Source: Torreya grandis
Taxonomy: Eukaryota; Streptophyta; Pinopsida; Cupressales; Taxaceae
DNA length: 64,000 nucleotides
Reading direction: 5' to 3'
NCBI GenBank assembly: GCA_037957365.1
Contig: JARHVA010003637.1
Coordinates: 1,350,001 to 1,414,000, forward strand
Within the stretch, counting starts at the first letter, position 1; every line of letters starts with the position of its first letter. The notes beneath the pieces are model-generated. The model had not been told where the DNA came from. It saw only the letters and a program-made list of their open reading frames with translations, and did no database searches. The position numbers and the translations under genes were made by a program. This document shows positions 35,000 to 47,282 of this stretch, one piece after another.

Positions 35000-35278
35000 T
35001 CATGTGTATTGTATAACTAAAAATATAGTAACCACATGTGTTAGAACCACTTGTAAAATTAAGTATATTTCACCAATAACACATTGTGATGTCCCATTGA
35101 ATGATCTAACTAATTTGGATGAAGTGCGTAGATCATTGTGTGTATAACCCAAATTTTTAATTGAAGTCATGGTGCAGACATTATCACTAGCACCATTATC
35201 AATCATAACATTATGCATAAGTTTGTGATCAAGGTATGCTCTAATGAATAAGTAATGAAGATTTAAATCATCATCCAT
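35000..35278 (-). pseudogene. Aspartic protease of unit C1
   Basis: Residues 19-50 read HNVMIDNGASDNVCTMTSIK, with the intact D-N-G-A-S active site, then LGYTHNDLRTSSKLVRSF and CVIGEIYLILQV, the flap and beta-strand region typical of Ty3/gypsy Tat-type proteases. The frame is open for about 92 residues. Upstream gag is on the same strand. No RT follows. A second copy lies at 42280-42560. Confidence 0.85.
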
Positions 35279-35399
35279 AATCTCATTATCATCAATATTA
35301 ATAGAGGGTCTCTAAACCATAGGAGGATTATACCATGCATAAGTACCAATAATCCTATCTAATGAGTGGTCATCGTATGATGGAGGAGGATGTGCATTG

Positions 35400-36872
35400 T
35401 AAACCATTTGTAATTTTGGATCCTTATAATAATTATATTATAAAATATTGTTAAATATTTTATATTTTTAGTGATCACCAGGTTGTGAATTTGATTCCTT
35501 TGAAGGATCATCAAATGTAATATTTTGGTCATTGATGAGGTCTTGAATCTTATATTACAAGGTTAAAAACATTTGTTCATAGAATGCCCAAGGACTTGGT
35601 GATAGTCAAAATACACATTTTCATCACATCCTTTGGGAAGAGGTTGACTCATATCAACCTTTATAGGATGAGGGAGAGATATGATATGACACTCTACAAG
35701 CCTTGGGAGTAATGAAGCTAGATATTTAGGTAAGTGTGTAAATTATCTCTTTGGTACATTAGATGAGAGAATTTGATTAGGTTATTTTGACACTACATTA
35801 ATCATGGTAGTTGTTTCCTTTTTAGGTTCACAAGGTTTTACCTTGTAACCTAGTTTGATAGTAAAATTGGTATTGGATGTATTTGGTGTGTTTTGAACAT
35901 GCTTAAGCTTGTTTAATGAGATAAATTTCATTTCATGATTGCAAATCATATGTAATAAGTCATAAAAAATTTTCAATTATTTTAAAATAATGGACTCAAT
36001 TAATGGGGCAAGTCAACTTTGATTGAATATATCTTGAAGATATTTATCTAGCATTGGATTGGTCATTTTAGTTAACATTGTCTTATACCTTAAGACATAA
36101 TCATTGATAGGTTAATTGGTTCCTTGTTTTATTTTTTAAATTTGGGGATAGGAAATATTTTCAATAATATTGATAGAAAAGTGTACCAAAAAATTATATG
36201 TAAGAGGTTTGAATGTGTTTATTGATTGGATTGGTAAATCATAAAACAACCTTAGAGCATAGTATTTGAGGCTCCTTAAAAATAGTTTATTAAAAAAATT
36301 ATCATTGAAAGCATAATCAAGCATGTCACATATAAATATTTAATATGTTGTTAAGGATCACCCTTACCATTAAAAAATGTGAACTTAGGTGAAAAAAACT
36401 AGATTATAGGGAGTGCAAAGATATCTTTGTTGAAAGAGGGTTATGTAACACCTCTTATGAATCAATAACAAAAGGTGATTTCATATAGTTTTGTTCAATG
36501 TTTGTAACCTTATTTTTTGAAAGTTTTATAGTTTGTAAAAGATATTTCACCTCTTGATCTTTAAGGTTGGAAATTGGGAAGTTATCAAAGCAGGTGTATC
36601 CATAGGTTGAGTGGATATAGGCATCAAAACTAGTAATTGGTTTGAATTATTTATGATTCCTATGTAATATGTACCCATAATAATTTTAGGGAACAAATGT
36701 ATGAACACATATCATATGCCCCAATTAAAATTATGAAGCAGTGATGTGCCTAAGGGGAGGTTGTTGGTATAGAATTAGTTATAGAAACACCTAAGGATTT
36801 ACCATCACTAGGTAAGTAAGCATTAGCTCTAGCATGTTTGTTGATTTCATCTCTTGTAACATAAAAATGCAT
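35400..36872 (-). pseudogene. Tat-like gag of unit C1
   Basis: Probable start at Met 36872 (MHFYVTRDEINKHARANAYL). The capsid core is at 36136-36324: MLDYAFNDNFFNKLFLRSLK, LRLFYDLPIQSINTF and YNFLVHFSINII, all standard for plant Ty3/gypsy gag. The C-terminal zinc-binding region VYFDYHQVLGHSMNKCF (about 35570-35620) is a degenerate Cys-Tyr-His-Gln-type knuckle in which the first Cys is Phe. Stops and shifts separate the parts. Confidence 0.8.
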
Positions 36873-36999
36873 TTATTAAGCCCTTTATGTTATTAAGATG
36901 ATTAAATAATGATTATTTATCTTCCATATAAAAATATGTTTTTTATTAACATTTTCCATTGTTTATAAATGAAAGATTAAGAATTCAAAAAAATATATA

Positions 37000-37980
37000 G
37001 AAATAAAAAAACATGAAACCCTAAGTCAAATTAGGGTTTTGCATGTAAAAGACACAAAGGTTGGGTTAACAAAATATTTAACCCTAAATTTATATGGGTC
37101 AATATGGTATAGGGTTAACAATATAGAAATAAATATGAACAAGGGAAATAAATAGATTGATAATAGGCTAATTAATTTGTAAACTCAAATAAATAATATT
37201 TTAAATTTAAATATTGAGATATGTTAAAAATACTAAGTATAACTATTGGTTGATATTGAAATGAAATAAAAACAATAGTACTTAGTTGGTAAATTATGCA
37301 CATGCATATTTGATATCAAACAAGTTAGAAATAGTCTAAATCATTGCCTTGGATTAGTTATCAGATTATGGAAATTTGATCTATATGGCCTAAAACACTT
37401 GCATCAACCTCGGACAGTTATGCCAATACTTTTATCTATCTTGGTTTTAGGTGTCTAATATGGAATAATTACTAGATCTATATGTGACCAATAGTGATAT
37501 TATGGGTTTTGTGTCACCTTCACTTTGGTGTGATCAAATTTGGATTACGAGTTATCGTTCCATATCAAATAGTAAAACCCTCATTCTTTATCTTTAGACT
37601 ACTTGTGTAAAAATGGCTTAGTGAAATAATAATGTTAAACCAACCCTAAATAACCCTTTATTAGTGGATGATTCCTACATAGCCACTAATCTAAAGAGGG
37701 CCTCATACTCATGTAGTTTTCCCCTATGTGTTGGCTTGTGTTTGAACAAAGATAAAATATGTAATTACAAAAGTGGCCTATATTTTAACTTGTAAAGTAT
37801 GGCTTAAGGAGTGTTACTTTAGTAATTCAAACCTTTATATGTGTTGACCCTATGACTGATATGGAAATAGGATAAAATAAGAAATTTCTGCTCACTTGAG
37901 TACTTTATTGAATGTTTTTGGTAAATTTCCTTGTGAGTTATTAGGTTTATGCTAGGTGAGGAATGAATGAGGGTTAATCT

Positions 37981-38049
<69 letters not shown>

Positions 38050-38309
38050 ATCCTTTTTGGAAATATCTCACATTAAATCACTTATGCCAACCATAGGTTT
38101 ATGTTTCATTTGCAAATTTTATGACTTTATGGAACTCAACATGTACATTAAGATCTGACACTAGCATCAATGTAGGCATCTGGCTAGGATGCAAGTGATT
38201 GGGAAGCTATAAAATAGGCATATGTTCCAAACTTACAATGACAAAAGATAACTAGGTTTACAACATTTTTAGCATGATATAAGGCCTGGGTCATTATAAT
38301 AACACTATG
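37000..38309. repeat. R repeat copy 1 (adjacent to C1 gag)
   Basis: One of three copies of a roughly 1.2-kb sequence (R2 38310-39640, R3 44250-45640). Shared marks include TATGTGTTGGCTTGTGT, GGATGCAAGTG and AAGATAACTAGGTTTA-type blocks. It lies just upstream of gag on the minus strand, so it is probably part of the C 5' LTR. Boundaries are approximate. Confidence 0.65.
37983..38047. repeat. (TA)n microsatellite in R1
   Basis: About 32 TA units. R2 and R3 lack it (they read CTTATATTTATACC here), so it expanded after the repeats diverged. Confidence 0.95.
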
Positions 38310-39640
38310 TTTAACCCTAAAATATATATTAAGTTAAATATAGGGTTAAAGGGGGAAGAGATAGCCTAGGTCATAAGGATGGTAGACTATCTATAGAGTA
38401 TCCCAATTATTTTTGAAACTTAGATATAACATATACTAAATTAATTATGTTGAGATGTTAAAAGCTAAAGTATTGTTATGATAGATGTTGAAATAAAAAT
38501 GAATATAAGATAATTGGTTCTAATGTTAATACAAATCTATATATAGAATATATATAAACTAGACTAGATCTAGATTTTAGAACAATCACCTAATTTTGAA
38601 AATTTTACCTCTATAGCTATGGAAGCTTGCATTAACTCAAGATGATTGTGTCAATGCTACTATATAACTTCAACATAAGTTTCTAGTATAGAATACCTAC
38701 TAAAATTAGATGTGGCCACCTAAATGTTTGTTGGTTTTATTTTTCCTTCTCTCTAGTTCATCTAGATCTAGGTCATGGACTATCACTCCTTGTCAAATTA
38801 TAAAAAACCCCTAATTCTTCATCTTATATTAGTTGTGGGAAAAATGTGTTAATGGGAACACAATGTTGAGCTACCCAAAATACCATTTTGTCAATGATAA
38901 CTACCTACTTATAAAAAACTATGAAGAGGGCCTCAAACTTATTTAGTTATCCCTTATGTGTTGGCTTGTGTGTGAATCATGCAATGTGTGATAATCAATT
39001 ATAACTGTTACCTAGGTTTTAACTTGGAAAATATATATCTTGGGTATCTCCTTTATTAATTCAAACCTATAAATGTGATGTCCAAATGATTGATATGCAA
39101 ATAAGAGAAAATAAATAATCTTTGATCACTTGAGTAATTGATAGAATGTTTTTGTTAAGTTCTCTTAGCCTCTCTAGATCTATGTTAGGTGAGTAATGAA
39201 TGAGGGTCGATCTTATATTTATACCAACCACTTTGGAGAATATCTAAAATTAAATCACTTAGGCTAACCATAGGAATATGCTTTATTTACAAATGAGATG
39301 ACCTTAGGTCATTGGACACTTGTGTTAGGGTAGGACACTTGTGTCAACATAAGCATCTGATTAAGATGCAAGTGTTTGGGTAGTTGAAAAACATGTGCAC
39401 ATATAAAACTTGCAAAGATGGAAGATAAGTAGGTTTATAACATTATGGGAAAGATAAAGAGTTTAAGTCATCAAAATAACATTAGTTATATTAAGAGATA
39501 AGCAATGAGGCACAAATAGATAGTGTATGTGAGACTTTTGGTAGAGGGAAAGATATAGAAGCTAAAGGTACATCTAAGTTATGTGTTTTCTAAGTTTATA
39601 AGATTGAGGTGTTATAGAATTCAAAAATAGTGTTTAGATT
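38310..39640. repeat. R repeat copy 2
   Basis: Direct repeat of R1 at an offset of about 1.18 kb and of R3. Contains GATCTAGATTTTAGAACAATC, CTCCTTGTCAAATTAT and GCATCTGATTAAGATGCAAG. Probably the 3' LTR part of C2 in tandem with the 5' LTR of C1. Confidence 0.65.
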
Positions 39641-40479
39641 TACCCAATTTTATATATTAATGAAATTGTTGGTTAAAAGGAGAAAAAATGTGTACTTGGG
39701 TGTGTATAACACACCTTGTCTTTTTTTGAGTCCAACTTGAGTGCTTTTTTAGTGACTAAATTAAGACCAAGAGCATGTTACAGTATATAATCAGTGCATG
39801 TAATATAAAATTGAAAGTATTGAAATGATTTAAATTGAAATAAACCAAGGTTTAGGGGTACACCTATGTAATGATGCAACTATCTTGACTTTTGATAGTT
39901 TGATTTGAAATATATATCATTATAAATCATTGAAACTAATATTATGACAAATATAAATATGAAAAGTGCATATATATAAATAAATAGAGATAAAATGAAG
40001 GGCTAATGCCCCTAACCTTTGATAAAATATGAGTTTTCACTTAGCAATTGAGATTAGCTTAGTTGTGAAACCTAATCATACTTATAACATGGTGAGTGTG
40101 AATGAACCAAGTCAACTCACACTATAAAACTAGTGAGGTTGGATGATGGAATCAAATCCAACCTATAAACTTGAGAAGATTGATTGATTTAATCACCTCA
40201 ACCATACCACAAAGTGAACCAACCACTACAATATATTATCTCAATATAATCTATAAAATTCCAACCTTAAGGGTGGTGATAGTCCCTAAAAGTGTTTGGA
40301 ATTTGAAACCAATTTGATTTTTCAATATTAGGAACACATTACATAACATATACACCTTAGTTATGTTTAATGTTCAAATTATGTATAAAAATGATATTAA
40401 TGTATATAATTATATCCAAAATGTGTAAATGAATCATATAACTATGAATTTGGCCAATTTAAAACTATGTAAGTGTAGA
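39641..40479. other. Unassigned AT-rich DNA
   Basis: No coding motif. Contains a repeated theme of paired words such as CCAACCTATAAACTTGAG and CTCAACCATACC. By position it may be the U3 part of the C2 3' LTR. Confidence 0.35.
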
Positions 40480-40745
40480 GAAAATGTTTCAAAACATGCC
40501 CCTACTATAATTTAAAAACTAATATAAATGGCAATGTGGAGGAAATGTTTCCAAAAAATTCTCCCACTATAATTTGGGTATGTTTAATACTAAATAAGTG
40601 TGGAGAATATGGTTCTAAAACATACCCCGACTAAATCTAAAATAATTAAAAATATGGAAACATGTTTCCCAAACATGCCCCCACTACAATCTAAATTTGT
40701 GAAGCAATGTGTAATTCATGTTTCTATGTCATGCCCCTACTTTAA
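40480..40745 (-). repeat. Degenerate tandem module with PPT-like purine tract
   Basis: Five loosely spaced copies (near 40483, 40543, 40609, 40661, 40721) of ATGTTTC..AAACATGCCCC.ACTA. On the minus strand each reads TAGTNGGGGCATGTTT, that is a purine tract followed by TGTTT, the layout of a PPT with an LTR start. Period 55-65 bp. Confidence 0.6.
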
Positions 40746-40894
40746 GGTGAGATAATCATCTTGTGGTAGTTACCTTACCTTAAAAGGATAATATAACTAT
40801 GTAAACTATGAATGTAGCATCTAACATATAAAGGTAACATGTCTAGGTAGATATGTCATTGAAGCATGAAGAATGGGATCACATTAAGTCCTAA

Positions 40895-41254
40895 GATACA
40901 TGATGTAGAACATGATAATGTATAGATAGTAACACTATAATATCAATAAGAAATCAAACACACACATAATATCACTCAAAAAAATAAAGATACAAAGGTC
41001 CAAGGAGACCAAAAACAAGGTGCATGTTTAAATGCCACACAATCGAAGGGGCATGACTTAGTGAAATGTCCAAAAAATCAATATATTACATATTCAAATG
41101 TCAACATATAACAAACAATGACATATTCAAATTTCAAAGAGGAAAACAAAGGCATGGTGGCTACAAATAATGGAGCATATTCAAATGATCAGACACTTAA
41201 GATAATAACAAGGAAAAATACTCAAGGAAAAGCATAAATATGTCATACTAATCT
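40895..41254. repeat. LTR-B-flank-like segment without A insertion
   Basis: Matches 23340-23725 (AAGTCCTAAGATACATGATG, CAAGGAGACC, CACAAGGGCA-type blocks) and continues at 41255 into sequence matching 33995 onward. It is the uninterrupted version of the A2 target. Confidence 0.7.
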
Positions 41255-42279
41255 TTAGATATATGTGTTATCAAAAAAGTTCAAGTACATAACATATCAA
41301 GTACAATGTGAAATATATAAGCATGGATAAAGGCATTTGTAAGTACATAAGCTCAATAATGATAATGTAAAATGACCAGATAATTATATAACATTTATGT
41401 ATCTTTATCATAGAGGTAGATTCCCCGAACATCCTCATGACATGAGTATAGAAAAATCCCAACATCTAAAAGTGCATAGATCATGTATCTATTTATTCTT
41501 GAATCACACTCAAAAGATGTGTGAAACACATGTATATAAAGGAAGTATTGATATGCCATATACCAATTTGTAACCAACAATATATATGCCAAGGAACTAA
41601 TAGAACATATAAATATTGAAAATATTTTTTTGGATATTTGAATATTTTTTATTTTTTTGGTATTTTTCACATATGTGATAGGAAAAACTATCCTATGTTC
41701 TCATCCAAACGATGGTCATACATATCTCCCCACTATAAACCTAGTGTAATAAATTGGTGATGTTGTTGAGGATCATGGATAGGTGTGATATCAATCATTG
41801 TAGTATCTATGATGCTCTACATATTTAAAATTGGACTTTGTGGTTTTGAAGAAAAAATAGCAAGAGTAGGGGTTCATAGAACCCATCATTGAGTGTTATG
41901 TGATTTATTTGGATTAGTAGTAATAAGAACATTTGTAGGTGCTCTAGATATCTAAATATGGTGTTTAGTAGATGAGGATTCTATGCAACCCATTTTGGAT
42001 CTTTGATTCAATGGTGTCTCAAGTATTTGATATCTAATAAAGGTGATTTCCTATTTCTTACCCTTTTGTATAATATTAACCGTAGGAGGTTTTACAATTA
42101 ACTACTTGGGTATCAATTTCTCTATCTCAAGAGGATGTTCATATGGAATTCCATAAACTATAATTACCCGATTGGCATGGATATATTTAACACACCCATG
42201 CATTGTATAAAGTATTGATTAAAATATATGCATCCAATGTCATCCCAATAACATATCAAAGACACTCATCAAAGGTATA
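41255..42279 (-). other. 3' internal region of C2, no recognised domain
   Basis: Aligns with 33995-34999. A short shared string at 41695-41730 (CATATCTCCCCACTATAAACC) precedes protease on the other side. No RT. Confidence 0.5.
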
Positions 42280-42560
42280 AATGAGAATTTATTAAACACA
42301 TGGGCAATATCCACCTATAAAGGTAAGTTAATCTCACTAAGAACATATTTTGAGGTCCCATCAAATTTTCTAATTAAAATATTTGAAGTATGTAAATCAT
42401 GATTTTTATAACCCAAATGTGTGAGTAATTTCATGGTATAAACATTTTCACTTGAACCATTACCAATCATAACACTATGTATAGGTTGGTGATCAAGGTA
42501 TGCTTGAATGAATAAGGAATGAAGATCAAAGTCATCATCCCTAATCTCACTATCATCAAA
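42280..42560 (-). pseudogene. Aspartic protease of unit C2, decayed
   Basis: Homologous to 35000-35278: the DNA around 42440-42480 (GAACCATTACCAATCATAAC on the plus strand) corresponds to the catalytic segment, now read as MIGNGSS-like, so the catalytic Asp is changed. Surrounding CATCATCCCTAATCTCACTA matches the same position in C1. More decayed than C1. Confidence 0.65.
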
Positions 42561-42699
42561 ATTAATATAGGGTCTCTAAACAATAGGAGGTATATTCCAT
42601 GTATAATTATTAATTATCCCATCTAATGGATACTCATAATAAGATGTAAAAGTATGTGCATTATGTGTCATTATCACTTACGAATCCTTGTTTGAATGA

Positions 42700-44118
42700 T
42701 CTTGCAAAGGATTGTTAAAAATTTTGTTTGTAGTGGTCACCAAGTTTTGAACTTGATTCCTTTAGAGGATAATCAAATGTAATATTTTGGTCATCAATGA
42801 TCTCTTGGATCTTATGCTTAAGTGTAAAACATATGTTAATATAATTCCAAGGGCCTTGGTGATAGTCAAAATAAGCATTTGCATCATACCCTTTGGGTAG
42901 AGGTCTACTCATGTCAATCTCTATAGGATGCAAGAGAGATATAATATGACACTCTACAAGTTGTGGGAGTAATGCAGTGGGAGACTAAGGTAAGTATGTA
43001 AATTATCTTTGTGGTGCATTTAATAAGTCAAGTTGATTAGGTTGTTTTAAAAACACATTAACCATGGTGGTTATTTATTTTTTAGGCTCATCAAGTTTGA
43101 CCTTATAAATTGGTTTGATAGTAAACTTGGTAATATATTTATATGTAATTGGTGTTTTGGCTACATACTTAAGTTTTTTTAATGAGATATGTTTCACTTC
43201 ACCATCATGAACAATATGGAAAAATTCATCAAAATATTTGAACTTTTTGAATATAATGTAATCATGTAAAAAATCAAGAAAACTTTAAATAATCTTGCAT
43301 TTATTTATGTGCCATAATATCGGTCATTTTAGCCAACATTGTGTTATATCTTAATACATATTCATTAATAGTTTCATTAGTTCCATGTTTGATTTTTGAA
43401 TTTAGGCATAGCAAACCTTTTCGGTAATGTTAATAGAGAAGTGTGCCAAAAACTAATCTTTAAGGGGTTTAAAGGCATTTACTTATTGAGATGGTAATTC
43501 ATATAAACACCTAAAATAAAAATTCTTGAGGCTCCCTAGAAACAATATGGTCAAATTTTTATCCTTGGAAGCATAATCAAGGTATGCCATATAAAAATAT
43601 AAAATATTTTGATCAAGATCACCCTTTCCATCATAAATGTGAACTTAGGTGCAATATAACTATTTGGTAATGGATGCAAATATATCTTTAGTGCAAGAGG
43701 ATTATGCAACACCTCTTGTGAATCAATAGCATAAGATGATTTCATATAAAAAAAATTCAATATTTGTAGCCTTAGTTTTCAAAAAAATTATAGTTTGGAT
43801 AAGTGATTGCACTTTTTGGTCTATTAGGTTGAATATTTGAGAAGTCACCAAAGGAGGTGTACCCATAGTTTTAGTAGATATAGGCATTGAAACCAATATT
43901 TGAGTTGAAAGATTTTGGTTTCCCATGTAAGATATGGTAGTGGTAGTCTTAGGGAACAAAGTTTGAAAGATATAATTTTTATCTTCACTAGATTTAGGTA
44001 CATTCATTGGTATAGACTCAGTTATAGTACCCTCTAAGGAGTCACCATCACTAGGTGAAGAAAAATTTAGCCTTATCATGCTTACTAATTTCATCTCTTA
44101 TAACATAAAAAAATGCAT
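42700..44118 (-). pseudogene. Tat-like gag of unit C2
   Basis: Frame 42715-42933 reads MSRPLPKGYDANAYFDYHQG and CFTLKHKIQEIIDDQNITFDYPL, the gag C-terminal knuckle and the helix that follows; the first Cys is again Phe (YFDYHQ). Frame 43723-44094 gives the N-terminal region (SPSDGDSLEGTITESIP, then FNLIDQKVQSLIQT). The core in between (43250-43720) matches C1 but carries stops. Start probably at Met 44118, with a T-run length change relative to C1. Confidence 0.75.
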
Positions 44119-44249
44119 TTATTAAGCCTTTATTATTGTTAATATGAGTGATAAATTATTATTTATCTTCCATTTGAAATCAGGTTTTTCTATTACTATT
44201 TTTCATTTCTTAGAAATGAAAAAATTTATAATTTGAAAAACAAACTAAA

Positions 44250-45640
44250 ACCCTATCTAACTAAAAACAACACTAGGAAGTGAAAAAAAATTGCATTCAT
44301 ATGAATCAAGATCATCAAAATTTCAACCCTAAAATCTAGATTAAGGTGGATCTAGGGGTTAATTGGGGAAGAGATAGCCTAATGCATAAGAATGGTAGAC
44401 TGTCTCTAGATTAGGCCAATTATTTACAATACTCAAATAGAACATATACTAAGTTTATTATGCTAAGATGCTAGAAGATATAAGTAAAGTTATGCTAGAT
44501 ATTTTAATAACAATGAAAAAAATATACTTAGTTGGTTCTAATGTTAATGCATATCTAGATCCAGAATATGTAGAAGTGGGCTAGATCTAGATTCTAGAAT
44601 AGTCACCCAATTCTAGAAATTATATATTTGTAACCATGACCATTTGCATCAACCTCAAGTGGTTTGATCAACACTATTATTTAACTTAGATTTAATTATC
44701 TATTATAACCTATTAAAATTAGATGTGACCACCTGAATGTTTTTGGGTTCTATGTCACCTTTGCTTTGGCATATTTAGATCTCAATCATGGACTATTTCT
44801 CTTTGTCATATATCAAAACCCTAGTTCTTTATATTTATATTAGCTATTGGAAAATGGGTTAATGGGAAAACAATATCAAGATACCCTAAATACTCCTCTA
44901 TCGATGAAAATTTCCTACATATTCAATACTTCAAAAAGGGCCTCAGACTTATGTCATTATCCCATATGTGTTGGCTTGTATGTGAATCATATAATATGTG
45001 ATAAGCAAGTAAAATAGTGACCTAGTTTGTAACTTGTAAAATGTAGCTCTTGGATTGAACCTTCACTACTTTAGACATATATATGTGTTGTCACTATGAT
45101 TGATATGGAAATATAAGAAAATAGGGAATATTTACTCACTTGAATGCTTGATAGAATTCTTTTGATAAGTTTCCTTAGTCTCTCTAGGTCTATGCTAGGT
45201 GAGTAATTAATAAGGGTTGATATTATATTTATACCAATCCCTTTAGAGAATATATCTCATTAAATCACTTAGGTTGACCATAGGAATAAATTTCATATGC
45301 AAATTGGATGACTTTATGGAAATAAACACTTATGTTAGGGTAGGACACTTGTGTGAATGCAGTCATCTAACTAGGACACAAGTGTTTGGGAAGTTGGAAA
45401 ATAGGTGTTAGTCTAGGACTTACAAAATGGAAGATAAGTAGTTTTATAACATTTTTGGAAAGATAACATATCTGAGTCATCAGAATAAAATTGGTTATAC
45501 TAAGAGATAAGTAATGAGCTATAGAGAGTCTGAGATATAGTGTACATGAGCCTTTTGGCTTTAGGAAAGGTCTATAAACTAAATTTACATTCATGATATG
45601 TAATTTCCAAGTGTACAATATTGAGGTGATATATAATTTA
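44250..45640. repeat. R repeat copy 3 (adjacent to C2 gag)
   Basis: Matches R1 and R2 (GGGGAAGAGATAGCCTA, GATCTAGATTCTAGAA, ATGTGTTGGCTTGTATG). Directly upstream of C2 gag on the minus strand; likely the C2 5' LTR. No TA tract. Confidence 0.65.
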
Positions 45641-45840
45641 TAAATATTTTTTACACACTAGTCAAACAAAGAGATAATAAATTTGGCATAGAGAGTAGTG
45701 TATGCAATCCTTTCTACAATAAGAAGGTATAGAAGTGTAAGGTACATCCATGATATGTATTTTCCAAGTGTATAAGACTGAGGTGATATAAAATTTAGAT
45801 TTACTGTCTATAATATCCCATTATCATTCATTTGTGGATT
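45490..45840. repeat. Approx. 175-bp internal duplication at the outer end of R3
   Basis: AAGAGATAAGTAATGAGC...TTGAGGTGATATATAATTT recurs as AAGAGATAATAAATTTGG...CTGAGGTGATATAAAATTT, with substitutions. R2 has one such segment (39500-39640). Confidence 0.6.
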
Positions 45841-46129
45841 TTTGAATCTAACTTATTTTCATTTTCATATGGAATATGTTCCCAAGTAATGCATCTAAAA
45901 ACTTGGAAATGAGTAGTGGTAATATTTTTATTGTGTCATATAGGGAGTGACATCTCATATAGCCTTAATGGGTAATCTATCAAGAATATAATTTTCATGG
46001 TGTATTGTTCCCACATTATTTATCATGTAATTTCTTTGATTTTAGCATAGAAGTATTAATTTCAATGAGAAATCTCTCTGTATGAGCTAGGATGACCTAT
46101 AACTATGCTCTTTCTCTCAGTAGACTAGA

Positions 46130-46484
46130 ACTCGAATAAATTTATAATGTAATTAAATTATTTATATGTTCACAATAATGGAATAAGATATCAAATAATT
46201 AAGAGAAAAATAATTATTGATAGAAGAGTAGAATACTTGAGAATAATGATTGATCCACTTTGAGGTGGAAACCTCTATAATAATACAATAATAAAAAGTC
46301 TCACAATATAATGATAAAAGACTATCAACTACCTCATATATATATATATTATACTTAGCCATGGTTATTCCATAGGTTGACCAAATTAAAAACATAGAGA
46401 AATAAAACAAGATGATATGTAAGGTATATAAGCCACACGTCAACCACACATATCCCTAGATGCACTAAATGATAAGGGTTTAGT
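46130..46484 (-). repeat. Likely LTR of chromovirus fragment I
   Basis: Follows a PPT on the minus strand; contains a TATA-like run (TATATATATATATGAGG on the minus strand, 46334-46350) about 140 bp in. The outer end near 46130 is estimated. The other LTR is not in the window. Confidence 0.5.
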
Positions 46485-46510
46485 ATGCCCCTCCCCTTAA
46501 AAAAAAATCT
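46485..46510 (-). other. Polypurine tract of chromovirus fragment I
   Basis: Minus strand TTTTTTTTTAAGGGGAGGGG just after the chromodomain, the usual T-run plus purine layout. Confidence 0.65.
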
Positions 46511-46700
46511 ACCTCAATGTTTAATCAACTTTGGATGCTACTATAGGAAAGCTTCATCCTCCCATGTTGTATCTTCATGATTCAAACTCTTCTATTTGAT
46601 CAAATACTCCTTAAGTTCTCTTATTTATAGCTTTCTTATGCATGTGTGAAGGATCTCCTTAGGTTCCAAAATTAATATATGTTATGCATCCAATATAGGT
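46511..46700 (-). pseudogene. Chromodomain of a Ty3/gypsy chromovirus integrase (I)
   Basis: Minus-strand translation reads EPKEILHTCIRKL, then RELKEYLIK and KSLNHEDTTWEDEAFL, followed by HPKLIKH. This is the plant chromovirus chromodomain core (Y-L-I/V-K-W-K ... A-T-W-E-D), with stops in place of the aromatic Trp after YLIK. In active elements it guides integration to particular chromatin. It is the end of the polyprotein, 20 bp before the PPT. Upstream integrase (46701-47282) is too decayed to call residue by residue and is cut by element E at 47283. Confidence 0.8.
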
Positions 46701-47282
46701 AAGTTAGTATGGGTAGAAACTCTCTATGCAATGATATTATTCATGAAATATACATGAAATACATGTTGTATGTGAGTGGATTGGGGTAACTCTAGCTTGT
46801 ATGCCATACTATAATTTTTTAGCAAGATATTATAATGGACATAACACTTTAGATAAAGCTTTTTATCCTTTTTTTTTTCAAATACATCTAATTATATGGT
46901 TTCAAGCACATAAAGACCCAATGAATGATATCAAAATGCCTCTCACAATAGTGTTGATCATCTTACTACTTCTTTCTATATTTTTTTATTACTAAATTCT
47001 ACATTAAACTAGAAAGTACCTCTTATTAATGTTAAATGTGTTCTTCAACAGCTCAGACCTTGGGTTTCATCTTCAAATATGAAGTGATGGATGGAGGTGA
47101 TAGCCATAAAGTGCCATAAAGGGATACATTTTAGAAAAAGATATACAAGAAAGTGTTGTACCACCATTATGCTAGTGATAGCTAATGGACCCAACATTCT
47201 TATTTATTTCATGCAAAAAAATTGAAGATACCCTTCTAGGCATTTATTTATAGACTTTGTTTACCCATTAGATTTAATATGA
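46701..47282 (-). other. Decayed integrase C-terminal region of I
   Basis: Lies upstream of the chromodomain on the same strand. Fragments such as RMLGPLAITSIMV are compatible with the GPY/F region of integrase but stops dominate. Interrupted by the LTR of E. Confidence 0.4.

Noticed and set aside
37967..38158. Ile-Tyr repeat frame over the TA tract
   Set aside because: Microsatellite artefact.
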